51,714 nucleotides of DNA from Candidatus Zixiibacteriota bacterium (GCA_003599535.1 QZKQ01000087.1:1-51714), one strand, 5' to 3'; positions 17,154 through 25,241 are shown, counted from the stretch's first letter. Program-made: numbers and translations. Notes: a model not told the origin generated them from the letters alone.

Positions 17154-17699
17154 ATGATGAATTGGAACCTGCTGACCATCCGCGGGGCGCCGGGGGTGGG
17201 CAAGTCGAGCCTGGCCGAAGCGCTGCGCCGGAAGCTGACGAAAGGCGCCATTATCGAAGTGGACCGGATCCGGGAAATGCACAACCAGGTGAACTGGTGG
17301 CATCCCGGCCTGCACCGGCGTTCCCTGCGCGCCGCCGGGGATCTGGCCTTCTGCTTCGTGGAGCAGGGCGCCTGCCCGGTCCTGGTGGTGGACACCTTCG
17401 GCGGAGGCAAGCTGTGGGCCTTCCTGAAGCACCTGCGGGGGAAGTCCCCCGGCCTGCGCGTCCTGCCCATCGCCCTGCACTGCAGCGAAGCCGAGCTGCG
17501 GAAGCGCCTTCAGGCCCGCGCCGACTGGCAGTGCAACGACTGGTACGTCTGCCGGCTGCTGAACGAGCAGATCCCCCGGACCGGCGTTTCGGGGGAGCTC
17601 CTGCTGGACGTCAGCGACCGGACGCCGGAAGAGGTCACAGCGGAAATCCTGCATCACATGGAATCCAAAGATTGGGCTGATACGTTTAACGGGGCGTGA
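17154..17699 (+). CDS. Small P-loop nucleotide-binding protein (kinase-like)
   Basis: 181 aa. The Walker A motif GAPGVGKS (11-18) follows a first beta strand, then IIEVDRIREMH and VLVVDTFGGGK, a layout like AAA-family or zeta-toxin/shikimate-type small kinases. The LID-like region is WWHPGLHRRSLRAAG and a C-terminal Arg-rich stretch (ELRKRLQARADW) could sense gamma phosphate. The substrate is unknown. Two in-frame ATGs follow GGAGGG; the second (17157) has better spacing. A hairpin GGGGCG...CGCCCC spans the stop codon (17691-17715). The gene lies 63 bp before uvrC and may be cotranscribed with it. I do not recognise a named family. Confidence 0.75.
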   Translation: MMNWNLLTIRGAPGVGKSSLAEALRRKLTKGAIIEVDRIREMHNQVNWWHPGLHRRSLRAAGDLAFCFVEQGACPVLVVDTFGGGKLWAFLKHLRGKSPGLRVLPIALHCSEAELRKRLQARADWQCNDWYVCRLLNEQIPRTGVSGELLLDVSDRTPEEVTAEILHHMESKDWADTFNGA

Positions 17700-17762
17700 G
17701 GGGTTTCACCGCCCCGCCGGATGAGCATGGCGCACCGACTACGCATGTAAGGCACAACCGCG

Positions 17763-19664
17763 TTGAACGAACATATCTCCCAATCCCGCATGTACAGCCC
17801 CGACGTCGCCGCACGGCTATCGGACAAGCTGGCCGCTCTGCCCAAATCTCCGGGCGTCTACCTGTTCAAGGACGCCACGGCCAAGGTGATCTACGTGGGC
17901 AAGGCCAAGGTGCTGAAGAACCGGGTCCGATCCTACTTCACCAAGGGGGACGACGGCCGCTACCAGTACGCCCGGCTGGTCCGCGCCATCGCCGACCTGG
18001 AGGTCATCGTCACCGATTCCGAACTGGAAGCGCTGATCCTGGAATCCAACCTGGTCAAGAAGCACCTGCCGCGCTACAACGTCAACCTGAAGGACGACAA
18101 GCGCTTCCCCTACCTGAAGGTGACCAGGGAGCTCTATCCCCGCATCTTCCTGACCCGCAAGACCCCCGCCGACGGGTCGAAATACTACGGCCCCTACACC
18201 GACGTGCGCACGCTGCGCGAGCTGCTGCGCTCCTTCAAGGCGGTGGTCAAGATTCGTAACTGTGACCGCGCCATCACTCCCGAAGAGGCGGCCAAACACC
18301 CGAAGAAGTACCGCCCCTGCCTGAACTACCACATCGGCCGCTGCGCCGGCGCCTGCGCCGGGCTGATCACCACGGAAGACTACGCCGTCAACCTGCGCCA
18401 TTTCCTCGACCTGGTGCAGGGGCGCGACGCCGAGCTGCTGGAGTACATGCGCGCCCAGATGGAAAAGGCTTCCGGCGAGCTGCGCTTCGAGGACGCCGCC
18501 CTGTGGCGCGACCGCATCCGCCGGGTGGAGGCGTTCGGCGAACGGCAGAAGGTGGAAGTGTCCGATCCGGTGGACCGCGACGTGGTGGCCCTGGCCACCG
18601 AGGACGAGGACGGCTGCGCCGCCCTGTTCCAGGTGCGTTCCGGGCGCCTCGTGGGGCGGTCGCACTTCTACCTGAACCACGTCTTTGAGAAGACCCCCAC
18701 CGAGGTGCTCGAGTCCTTCCTGAAGGAGTACTACGCCGTCACCGAGGCGCTGCCCGACGAGATCTTCCTCCCCTTCGAGATCGAAGATGGCGAAGTGCTG
18801 TCGGAATGGCTGTCGCGGCGCAAGGGGAAGCGGGTGCGCCTGGAAGTGCCCAAGATCGGCGACAAGGCCAAGCTGGTGCGCATGACCCAGCAGAACGCCA
18901 TCCTGCTGCTGGGCGAACTGAAGCTGCAGAAGACCAAGAAGGAATTCGTCCACCATGCCCTGAAGAGCCTGCAGCGCGACCTGTCCCTGCCCCAACCGCC
19001 CAAGCGCATCGAATGCTTCGACGTGTCCAACCTCCACGGGAGGGACGCGGTGGCTTCGCTGGTCTGTTTCCAGGACGCCAAGCCGGCCAAGAGCCAGTAC
19101 CGCCGGTTCAAGATCCGAACGGTGGAGGGGTCCGACGACTTTGCCATGATGGGCGAAGCCATCCTGCGGCACTACCGCCGGGTGCAGAAAGAGAACGGCC
19201 CCCTGCCCGACCTGATCCTGGTGGACGGAGGCAAGGGGCAGTTGAACCGCGCCGTGCAGGTGCTGAAGGATCTGGGCCTGGAGAAGATCCCCGTGGCGGG
19301 GCTGGCCAAGAAGCTGGAAGAGGTGTTCTTGCCGGGCTTTTCCCAGCCCCAGGACATCCCCCGGAACTCCTCCGCGCTGAAACTGCTGTGCCAGGTGCGC
19401 GACGAGGCGCACCGCTTCGCCGTCACCTATCACCGGCAGTTGCACAAGAAGTCCACCCTGTTCACCGAGCTGGACGCCATTCCCGGCATAGGCCAGGCCC
19501 GCAAGCAGACCCTGCTGAAGCACTTCGGCAGCCTGAAGAGCCTGAAGGAAGCGCAAGTTGACGACCTCGCCCTGGCCCCCGGTATTCCCCGGCGGCTGGC
19601 CAAGCAGGTCTACCTGCACTTCCACCCGGAAGCCTGGTCGCTGGAAGACGACGGGGAAGCGTGA
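17763..19664 (+). CDS. uvrC: UvrABC system protein C
   Basis: 633 aa. UvrC makes both incisions around DNA lesions in nucleotide excision repair. Domains in order: GIY-YIG endonuclease (about 20-100, SPGVYLFKD...VIYVGKAKVLKNRVRSYF), Cys-containing segment (CLNYHIGRCAGAC), UVR motif (about 205-240), RNase-H-like endonuclease (about 390-540, RIECFDVSNLHGRDAVAS and LILVDGGKGQL), and tandem helix-hairpin-helix (LDAIPGIGQARKQTLLKHFGS). Full length. The start is a TTG with AAGG about ten bases upstream; an in-frame ATG at 17790 is an alternative. A weak terminator follows at 19674-19702. Confidence 0.96.
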   Translation: MNEHISQSRMYSPDVAARLSDKLAALPKSPGVYLFKDATAKVIYVGKAKVLKNRVRSYFTKGDDGRYQYARLVRAIADLEVIVTDSELEALILESNLVKKHLPRYNVNLKDDKRFPYLKVTRELYPRIFLTRKTPADGSKYYGPYTDVRTLRELLRSFKAVVKIRNCDRAITPEEAAKHPKKYRPCLNYHIGRCAGACAGLITTEDYAVNLRHFLDLVQGRDAELLEYMRAQMEKASGELRFEDAALWRDRIRRVEAFGERQKVEVSDPVDRDVVALATEDEDGCAALFQVRSGRLVGRSHFYLNHVFEKTPTEVLESFLKEYYAVTEALPDEIFLPFEIEDGEVLSEWLSRRKGKRVRLEVPKIGDKAKLVRMTQQNAILLLGELKLQKTKKEFVHHALKSLQRDLSLPQPPKRIECFDVSNLHGRDAVASLVCFQDAKPAKSQYRRFKIRTVEGSDDFAMMGEAILRHYRRVQKENGPLPDLILVDGGKGQLNRAVQVLKDLGLEKIPVAGLAKKLEEVFLPGFSQPQDIPRNSSALKLLCQVRDEAHRFAVTYHRQLHKKSTLFTELDAIPGIGQARKQTLLKHFGSLKSLKEAQVDDLALAPGIPRRLAKQVYLHFHPEAWSLEDDGEA

Positions 19665-19673
19665 GGAATTGTG

Positions 19674-19702
19674 AGTTATACATGTAACTTATTTGTTTTT
19701 TT
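19674..19702 (+). terminator. Probable intrinsic terminator of uvrC
   Basis: 7-bp AT-rich stem (AGTTATA/TGTAACT, one G-U) just after the uvrC stop, followed by TATTTGTTTTTTT. The stem is weak but the U-run is long. Confidence 0.5.
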
Positions 19703-19812
19703 ATAATTGGAATTACGCGTTCGCATGAAGAGCGGTGCCGAAGAAAACGTAACGCGGAAGTCCGGTTATCTGTCAACCAATCCTGCTGATTCCACATATC
19801 CCGGGTTGACTC

Positions 19813-20886
19813 ATGCCCTACCGAAACTACTCCCCCGCCGCCGCCGACGCCCGCGACCTGTGGCGCCGGCTGCTGGACCGCCCCCAGCTTTACCCCCGCG
19901 ACCCGGAATTTTCCTCACTAATCCGCACGGTGGCCGACGGCCTGCGGGAGCTGTGCGGCTCGCCGGCGAAGGTCCTGCTGCTGACTTCCCCGGGCACCGG
20001 AGCGCTGGAATGCGCCCTGGCCGCCCTGCCTTCCGACACCCGCGTGCTGGTGGTGCGCAACGGCCATTTCGGCGACCGGCTGCACCAGATCGCACGGCGG
20101 CACTTCGCCGCCGTTTCCGCCTACGATATCCCCTTCGGCAAAGCGCTGACTCCGGACAATGAAGCGGACCTGTCCCGCGCCGCGGGGGAATCTCGCGCCG
20201 GAGCGCTGGTCTGCGTGCACCTGGAAACCTCGTCCACGGTAATCAACGACGTGGCCGCCGCCGGGCGGGCGGCGCGGGAAACCGGCGCGCTGCTGCTGGT
20301 GGACGGCGTCTCTTCCGCCGGCGCAGCCCCGGTGACGCTGGACGCCTGGGGCGCGGACGCCTTCGTGGCTTCCGGCTACAAGGCGCTGCTGTGCCCGGCG
20401 GGCTTAAGCTTCATTCTGGCTTCGGAGCGTTACCTGTCCGCCGCCACGCGGAAATGGTCCTACAGCTACGACCTCCCCCGGCTGGCCTCCGCGGCCGACC
20501 GCGGCCAGTTCCTCTGGGTGCCCAACGTGCTGAACCTGTACGCCCTGGAGGCGGCCTTGGAACGCATCCTGGGCGCCGGGCAGGAGGCCTACTTCCGCGA
20601 CCTGGAGGCTCGCTCCGCCCGCCTGCGCCAGGCCCTGCGCGACGGCGGTCTGGAGGTGTTCGGCGACCCGGCGCGGCTGTCCCCCTGCTTCACGGCGGTC
20701 AAGCTGCGCGAACCCAACGCCGACTTGTGGCTCTCCCGCTTGAAGGCGGATCACGGCCTGGTCCTCGGCAAGGGCATCGGAGAAGGGGCGGATTGGTACC
20801 TGCGCATCGGGCATTACCCGCACCGGTCGGGGGAGGAGGTGGAGGAGGTGGGGAGGGAGGTAGGAAGGATGAAGGATGAAGGATGA
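19813..20886 (+). CDS. Class-V aminotransferase (PLP-dependent, alanine-glyoxylate/serine type)
   Basis: 357 aa. Fold type I aminotransferase of the family that includes serine-pyruvate, alanine-glyoxylate and 2-aminoethylphosphonate aminotransferases. Visible: the PLP phosphate-binding SPGTGALECALAAL (59-72), D164 in LLLVDGVSSAGA that contacts the pyridine ring, and the Schiff-base K190 in VASGYKALLCPAGLSF. The amino donor cannot be assigned. The last ~15 residues (EEVEEVGREVGRMKDEG) are encoded by a purine-rich low-complexity tract that continues past the stop as GAAGGAT repeats, so the C-terminus may be a recent extension. No operon partners; SelA follows after 590 bp with its own promoter. 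Confidence 0.87.
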   Translation: MPYRNYSPAAADARDLWRRLLDRPQLYPRDPEFSSLIRTVADGLRELCGSPAKVLLLTSPGTGALECALAALPSDTRVLVVRNGHFGDRLHQIARRHFAAVSAYDIPFGKALTPDNEADLSRAAGESRAGALVCVHLETSSTVINDVAAAGRAARETGALLLVDGVSSAGAAPVTLDAWGADAFVASGYKALLCPAGLSFILASERYLSAATRKWSYSYDLPRLASAADRGQFLWVPNVLNLYALEAALERILGAGQEAYFRDLEARSARLRQALRDGGLEVFGDPARLSPCFTAVKLREPNADLWLSRLKADHGLVLGKGIGEGADWYLRIGHYPHRSGEEVEEVGREVGRMKDEG

Positions 20887-20896
20887 AGGATGAAGA
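20829..20896. repeat. Purine-rich low-complexity tract with GAAGGAT repeats
   Basis: GGAGGAGGTGG-like run changing into four GAAGGAT units across the stop codon of the aminotransferase gene. A similar GGAAGGATGAAGGAT tract lies at 51027-51070. Confidence 0.8.
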
Positions 20897-21402
20897 ACCC
20901 CCTGCCAGCTGGAGGCGGGATAGGCGTTCCTGGCGGTCACCCGGGTTACGTCAGGTCTTAGCCGTGAGATGAAAGTACGCAGTCCACACGTGGACGGCCA
21001 CCACGACGCACCAGAGCGGCGTGACCTGACGCTGGTTTCCCGTTACTGTGTCATTGGGAGCGTGATTCAGAAGATTACCGCCAGGAATCGCTTTGCTTGA
21101 ATCCTGGCGGCAACACACAGGGTGGGAGGATGAAGTTCTCCGTCAGACAAGAATGTCTGACCTACCCCTCGAGGAGGCGATAGATAACGGCATTCCTGCA
21201 GAGATAACTTCGCCACAAGCTGTGGTTCTGCAAAGCGGTGGCAAACCACCGCACTCCAAAGAATGGCCACGGAGAAGCCTGGCTCTCCGAATCGCTGACA
21301 GACCAGAATGTTTGTCCCATCCACGTGTTTTCTTTATACTTTATCCTTTATCCTTTAGACTTTCTTTTCTCGCCCTCAACCTCCAACCCCCCGCCTCCTC
21401 TC
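20887..21402. other. Intergenic region with several small palindromes, no gene seen
   Basis: Holds the GGCGGGATAGGC repeat (20914-20937), a 9-bp hairpin CCGCCAGGA/TCCTGGCGG (21078-21110), GTCAGACA/TGTCTGAC around 21140-21160, and GCGGTGG-CAAA-CCACCGC (21235-21252). No convincing open frame or RNA gene. Confidence 0.6.
20914..20937. repeat. Interspersed repeat GGCGGGAYAGGC, copy 2
   Basis: GGCGGGATAGGCGTTCCTGG, degenerate relative of 13828-13856 and 51083-51112. Confidence 0.55.
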
Positions 21403-21431
21403 TTGACATCCGACCGGAAATTGCGTATATT
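21403..21431 (+). promoter_or_regulatory. Promoter of selA
   Basis: TTGACA (21403-21408), 17-bp spacer, TATATT (21426-21431); consensus -35. Leader about 38 nt. Confidence 0.85.
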
Positions 21432-21475
21432 ATCTCCCGGATAACCAAGCCCTTGTTCAACCGGAAATTCGCCTC

Positions 21476-22897
21476 ATGGCTGATCAACACCCCCTGCGCC
21501 AGCAGTTGCTGGCCCGGCTGCCCGGCATGCCCGCCCTGCTGAACCACCCCGAAGTCAAGGCGCTGCGCGAGGCGCACCCCACCCTGTTCGTCAACGACCT
21601 GGTGCGGCGCGAACTGGAGGCCATGCGCCAGGCAATCCTGGAAGCGCCTGAAGAGCGCCTGGCGGGCATGGACGTGGACCTCGAACGCCTGGCCCTGCGC
21701 GCCGCCGACCTCGCTCGCCGCGCCGTGGCCCCCTCGCTGGGGCGGGCCGTCAACGCCGCCGGAGTGATCCTCCACACCGCCCTGGGACGCGCGCCCCTGG
21801 CTGCCGCCGCCCGCGAAGCTGTGAACCTGGCCCTGCAGGGCTACACCACCCTGGCCATCAACCGCGACACCGGCCGCCGCGGCGACCGCCACCTCCACAC
21901 CGACCGCCTCCTGGCCCACCTGACCGGCGCCGAAGCCGGGATCGTGGTCAACAACAATGCCGCCGCCACCATGCTGATCCTGAACACCCTGGCGGCGGGC
22001 CGGGAAGTCATCGTCAGCCGCGGGCAGCTGGTGGAAATCGGCGGAGCCTTCCGCATCCCCGACGTCATGGCCCGCTCCGGCTGCAAGCTGGTGGAAGTGG
22101 GCACCACCAACCGCACCCACCTGCACGACTACGAGAACGCCATCACCGAGAACACCGCCCTGCTGCTGCGAGTGCACACCTCCAACTACCGCATGATCGG
22201 CTTCACCGGGGAGGTGCCCCTGGCCGACCTGGCCGAGCTGGGCCGCCGCCGGGGCCTGCCGGTGATGGACGACCTGGGCTCGGGCGCCCTGGTGGACCTG
22301 TCCGCCTGGGGGTTGCCCAAGGAACCGCTGGTGCAGGAATCGGTGCGCGACGGCGCCGACGTGGTCTGTTTTTCCGGCGATAAAATGCTGGGCGGACCGC
22401 AGGGAGGCATCATCGTGGGCAAGCGGGCGCTGATCGAACGGATCAAGAAGAACCCCCTGACCCGGGCCCTGCGCTGCGACAAGATGACCTATTCGGCCCT
22501 GGAAGCCACCCTGAAGCTGTACCTGGACCCGGAAAAACTGCCCCAAGTCCACCCCGTGCTGCGCATGATCACCGAAGAGCCGGCTTCCGTCCGCCGCCGC
22601 GCCCAGACTCTGAAACGTCTGGCGGCCCCCGGCTGCGCCGGCCGGGCCGACCTGGCGGTGACGCCCGGGGAGACCGAAATGGGATCGGGCAGCCTGCCGG
22701 GCAAGGTCATCCCCTCGTACGTGGTGCAGGTCCGTCCCCGGACGCTTTCCCCCGATGACCTGGGCCAGCGCCTGCGCCGGGGCGATCCGCCGGTCTTCTC
22801 CCGCATCGAGGACGAGGCGGTGGTCCTGGATCTGCGCACGGTCTTCCCCGGCGAAGAGCGCGTCTTGGCCGCCTGCCTGGCCGCGGCGCTGGGGTAG
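21476..22897 (+). CDS. selA: L-seryl-tRNA(Sec) selenium transferase
   Basis: 473 aa, full length. SelA is the PLP enzyme that converts seryl-tRNA(Sec) to selenocysteinyl-tRNA(Sec) with selenophosphate. Family signatures are present: the N-terminal tRNA-binding region (LPGMPALLNHPEV), INAAGV-type motif as VNAAGVILHTALGRAPL, NNNAAATMLILNTLA, RGQLVEIGGAFRIPDVM, DDLGSG and the PLP lysine K303 in CFSGDKMLGGPQGG. It has its own strong promoter and a terminator at 22924-22951, so it is monocistronic here. selB, selD and a tRNA-Sec gene are usual partners but none is seen in this window. The start ATG has only a weak ribosome-binding site. Confidence 0.95.
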   Translation: MADQHPLRQQLLARLPGMPALLNHPEVKALREAHPTLFVNDLVRRELEAMRQAILEAPEERLAGMDVDLERLALRAADLARRAVAPSLGRAVNAAGVILHTALGRAPLAAAAREAVNLALQGYTTLAINRDTGRRGDRHLHTDRLLAHLTGAEAGIVVNNNAAATMLILNTLAAGREVIVSRGQLVEIGGAFRIPDVMARSGCKLVEVGTTNRTHLHDYENAITENTALLLRVHTSNYRMIGFTGEVPLADLAELGRRRGLPVMDDLGSGALVDLSAWGLPKEPLVQESVRDGADVVCFSGDKMLGGPQGGIIVGKRALIERIKKNPLTRALRCDKMTYSALEATLKLYLDPEKLPQVHPVLRMITEEPASVRRRAQTLKRLAAPGCAGRADLAVTPGETEMGSGSLPGKVIPSYVVQVRPRTLSPDDLGQRLRRGDPPVFSRIEDEAVVLDLRTVFPGEERVLAACLAAALG

Positions 22898-22923
22898 AAG
22901 CCTGCAGATGGAGGGAAATGCGA

Positions 22924-22951
22924 AAGGGGCGGTCCGCCGGGACCGCCCCTT
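22924..22951. terminator. Convergent terminator between selA and the receiver array
   Basis: 12-bp stem (22924-22935 with 22940-22951), loop GCCG, GC-rich, short A and T flanks. It lies between convergent genes and may act in both directions. Confidence 0.75.
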
Positions 22952-22977
22952 CTCATTAGCGTGGAGATGCTGTCGGC

Positions 22978-23424
22978 TTACGCCTCCACCGGTTCCTCGT
23001 CGAAGGACACCGCGGTGTAGGATTCCAGCCGCTTGCGCGCCAGGTTCAGGATCAACTGCGCCGTCTGGGTGCTGTTCATCGGCTTGATGATGCAGCCGTC
23101 GGGACGGATCCCGCCTCCGCTCATGATCAACTGTTCGTAGTGCATGAATCCGGTGATGATGATAACCGGAACCTCGGGATCCGACTCCTTGATGCGGGCC
23201 AGTACCGTCAGCCCGTTCATGCGGGGCATGTAGATGTCCAGGATGGCCAGATCGGGCCGCCCGTCCTGGTACATCTCCCAGGCTTCCATCCCGTCCCGCG
23301 CCGCCTGAGTCTGAAATCCCAAATTTTCGCCCAGTTCCTGCAAGCGCTGGCGGATGACCGGCTCATCATCCGCCACCAGGATCCGGGGCCGGGCTGTCGG
23401 CGTCATAGTCGTGTTGCTTTCCAA
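22978..23424 (-). CDS. Single-domain response regulator, array member 4
   Basis: 148 aa, only a receiver domain plus short tail (SYTAVSFDEEPVEA). Acidic pocket D19/D20, phosphoacceptor D63 in LDIYMPRMNG, T91 in IIITGFMHYEQL, K114 in IIKPMN. The start is taken as a TTG at 23424, five bases after GGAGG; this gives the same N-terminal length as its paralogues. An ATG at 23406 is an alternative. Without an output domain it would act by protein contact, like CheY or Spo0F. Last of four similar genes on this strand. No kinase adjoins. A 163-nt gap with a hairpin separates it from member 3. Confidence 0.85.
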   Translation of the reverse strand: MESNTTMTPTARPRILVADDEPVIRQRLQELGENLGFQTQAARDGMEAWEMYQDGRPDLAILDIYMPRMNGLTVLARIKESDPEVPVIIITGFMHYEQLIMSGGGIRPDGCIIKPMNSTQTAQLILNLARKRLESYTAVSFDEEPVEA

Positions 23425-23529
23425 GATCTCCTCCCGTAGATCTTTGTCCAAATTGGATCTCATTGGAATAATGTAAACACACCTTCCAACCATTGAAAGA
23501 CTTTGCCGGTACGCGGAAAAATAGTGAGC

Positions 23530-23567
23530 GGTGGTGGAGCGATCGTCCAGGAATACGCTCCACCACC
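23530..23567 (-). terminator. Hairpin after receiver member 3, probable terminator
   Basis: Perfect 12-bp stem GGTGGTGGAGCG/CGCTCCACCACC with a 14-nt loop. Read on the minus strand it lies 20 nt after the stop at 23588 and is followed by CTATTTTTCC. Confidence 0.6.
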
Positions 23568-23587
23568 ATGGCGGGGGTACCACCAAT

Positions 23588-23989
23588 TTATGTTCGAGCG
23601 CTCACCAGTTTCAGCATGGCCTCGGAGGTCTGCGTCTGGTTCAGAGGTTTGAAGATGGTCGCGTCGGGGCGCGTTCCGCCCATGAACTGCAGGGCTCTCT
23701 CGTGCAGGAATCCGGTGATCAGAATCACCGGGCAGCGGGGCCGCTCCTGCTTGATCTTGGACAGGAGCATCAGTCCGTTCATGCGCGGCAGGTAAAGATC
23801 CAGAATGACCAGGTCCGGGGGATCGGCGGAAAAGAGCTTCCAGGCTTCCGGACCGTCATGGGCTACAAGTACCTGGAAGCCCAGACTTTCCCCCATTTCC
23901 CTCAGCCGCTGGCAGATGATACCCTCATCATCCACCACCAGCAGTTTGGGGCGCGAATCTTTACCAGGTGAACCGGAATCTAACAGCAT
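23588..23989 (-). CDS. Single-domain response regulator, array member 3
   Basis: 133 aa from MLLDSGSPGKD, with CAGGAG seven bases before the ATG. It is a receiver domain only: D20/D21, D64 in LDLYLPRMNG, T92 in LITGFLHERAL, K114 in IFKPLN. It differs most from the others in the alpha4 face (HERAL in place of HYEQL), the usual partner-binding surface. It has its own upstream promoter-like region with a 16-bp palindrome (24030-24045) and its own downstream hairpin, so it is probably a separate transcription unit from members 1-2. Partner kinase unknown. Confidence 0.88.
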   Translation of the reverse strand: MLLDSGSPGKDSRPKLLVVDDEGIICQRLREMGESLGFQVLVAHDGPEAWKLFSADPPDLVILDLYLPRMNGLMLLSKIKQERPRCPVILITGFLHERALQFMGGTRPDATIFKPLNQTQTSEAMLKLVSART

Positions 23990-24029
23990 CAGCAGTCTCC
24001 TGGGTGTGGTTATATTTAACAATTTTATC

Positions 24030-24045
24030 ATGAACTCTAGTTCAT
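24030..24045. promoter_or_regulatory. Perfect palindrome at the promoter of receiver member 3
   Basis: ATGAACTCTAGTTCAT, 7-bp arms with a 2-bp centre. It touches the TATAAT-like -10 box (minus strand, 24049-24044) and would cover the transcription start, which is where a repressor operator would sit. Confidence 0.5.
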
Positions 24046-24072
24046 TATATAATATATAATCCAAAATTCCCA
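24044..24072 (-). promoter_or_regulatory. Possible promoter of receiver member 3
   Basis: Minus strand: TGGGAA (24072-24067), 17 bp, TATAAT (24049-24044). The -10 is consensus, the -35 weak. The surrounding DNA is clearly AT-rich. Confidence 0.4.
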
Positions 24073-24152
24073 GATAATTTTGCGCTAAGGAAAGGCATCG
24101 CCGGGGATACGATGCCCAGGGGGGAAAATTTTTCCGCCTTCTGAAAATTAAA

Positions 24153-24183
24153 AGCGCCGGAATATCCGTAATATTCCGGCGCT
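24153..24183 (-). terminator. Intrinsic terminator after receiver member 2
   Basis: Perfect 13-bp stem AGCGCCGGAATAT/ATATTCCGGCGCT around CCGTA. On the minus strand it is followed by TTTAATTTTC. It separates members 1-2 from members 3-4. Confidence 0.85.
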
Positions 24184-24243
24184 GCTGCGATCCGCATCCA
24201 GCCGGCGGGAGGTCCTGCGGGACGCGGTGGGAAAAGCGCGCGG

Positions 24244-24660
24244 TCAGTCCGGAACTCCATGGGGCACGGTCTGCTTTTCCATGAGTTGCAGCATGAGGTT
24301 GGCAATCTTTTCAAAATGAAAAGGTTTGATGATGTAGCCGTCAGGCTTGACCCGGTCGCGCTGGATCAGTTGCTCGTACTGCAGAAAGCCAGTGATCAGG
24401 ATGACGGGGCAATCGGGACGGGTTTCCTTGATGTAGTGCAGCACCTGCAGCCCGTTCATGCGCGGCATGTAGATGTCCAGGACGGCCAGATCCGGAGGAT
24501 TCTTCTTGAAGGCTTCCCAGGCCTCGTACCCGTCAGCGGCCACGGTGACGTCGAAACCGAGTTTTTCCCCCAGTTCCTTCAGCCGCAGACGGATGATCTC
24601 CTCGTCGTCCGCCACCAGCAACTTCGATTTCGGATCGAAGGATCCGAGGCTGTCCGTCAT
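24244..24660 (-). CDS. Single-domain response regulator, array member 2
   Basis: 138 aa. Receiver domain only: D18/D19, phosphoacceptor D62 in LDIYMPRMNG, T90 in ILITGFLQYEQL and K112 in IIKPFH. Ribosome-binding GGAG is close to the ATG. It lies 52 bp downstream of member 1 and is probably cotranscribed from the promoter at 25213-25241, ending at the terminator 24153-24183. Very similar to members 1 and 4, pointing to local tandem duplication. Acts presumably as a phosphate shuttle or a protein-contact output. Confidence 0.9.
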   Translation of the reverse strand: MTDSLGSFDPKSKLLVADDEEIIRLRLKELGEKLGFDVTVAADGYEAWEAFKKNPPDLAVLDIYMPRMNGLQVLHYIKETRPDCPVILITGFLQYEQLIQRDRVKPDGYIIKPFHFEKIANLMLQLMEKQTVPHGVPD

Positions 24661-24712
24661 ATCTCCGGCCCTCCTGAATGCCGCTCCTGGCCAGCCTGCG
24701 CGGCGGTGGAAC

Positions 24713-25123
24713 TTACCGCTTCTGTCCGCAGTCCAGCACCAGTTTGAGCAAGGCGTTAATGATGGTATTTATATTGAACGGCTTGGTGATGAAGCCGTCC
24801 GGTTTGATCGGCTGGCTTTTTACCAGTTGCTCGAAATGCATGAAGCCGGTGATCAATATCACCGGGCAGGTGGGTTCGGTGTTCTTGATCTTCTGCATCA
24901 ACTGCAGACCGTTGATCTTGGGCATATAGATGTCCAGGATTACGATGTCGGGGCGCTGCGCCTGGAACTGCTCCCAAGCCTCGCCGCCGTCCTTGGCCGT
25001 GCGGACTTCGAATCCCAGCATGGCACTCATTTCCTGGAGGCGGGTGCGGATGATCTCTTCGTCATCCGCCACCAGGAGCAGTGGTCGCTTGTCCTGTAAT
25101 TCAATGGGTGTGCCTGCCAGCAT
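24713..25123 (-). CDS. Single-domain response regulator, array member 1
   Basis: 136 aa from MLAGTPIELQD, chosen over an ATG four codons earlier because GGAG lies six bases before it. Receiver domain only: D20/D21, D64 in LDIYMPKING, T92 in LITGFMHFEQL and K114 in ITKPFN. First gene of the four-receiver array, directly behind a good promoter. All four proteins share DDE, LD(I/L)Y(M/L)P, ITGF and KP motifs and a Q/E-rich tail of helix 1 (RLQEM, RLKELGE). Confidence 0.9.
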   Translation of the reverse strand: MLAGTPIELQDKRPLLLVADDEEIIRTRLQEMSAMLGFEVRTAKDGGEAWEQFQAQRPDIVILDIYMPKINGLQLMQKIKNTEPTCPVILITGFMHFEQLVKSQPIKPDGFITKPFNINTIINALLKLVLDCGQKR

Positions 25124-25212
25124 GAAGTTCTCCATCGGGCGGAGGGGTCACAGCCGCACGCAGTGGGGGAACGCCATGGACGGGAACACGTGCGGAGCGC
25201 GGCTTGGACGAT

Positions 25213-25241
25213 AATTTATGGTAATTAGAAGGGGAAGTCAA
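25213..25241 (-). promoter_or_regulatory. Promoter of the receiver array
   Basis: Minus strand: TTGACT (25241-25236), 17-bp AT-rich spacer, TAAATT (25218-25213). Leader about 85 nt. Confidence 0.75.

Noticed and set aside
17817..19625. 602-codon minus-strand open frame
   Set aside because: Antisense shadow of uvrC with no domain signal.
20887..21475. tRNA-Sec gene near selA
   Set aside because: No long-variable-arm cloverleaf with a TCA anticodon could be found in the flanking gaps.
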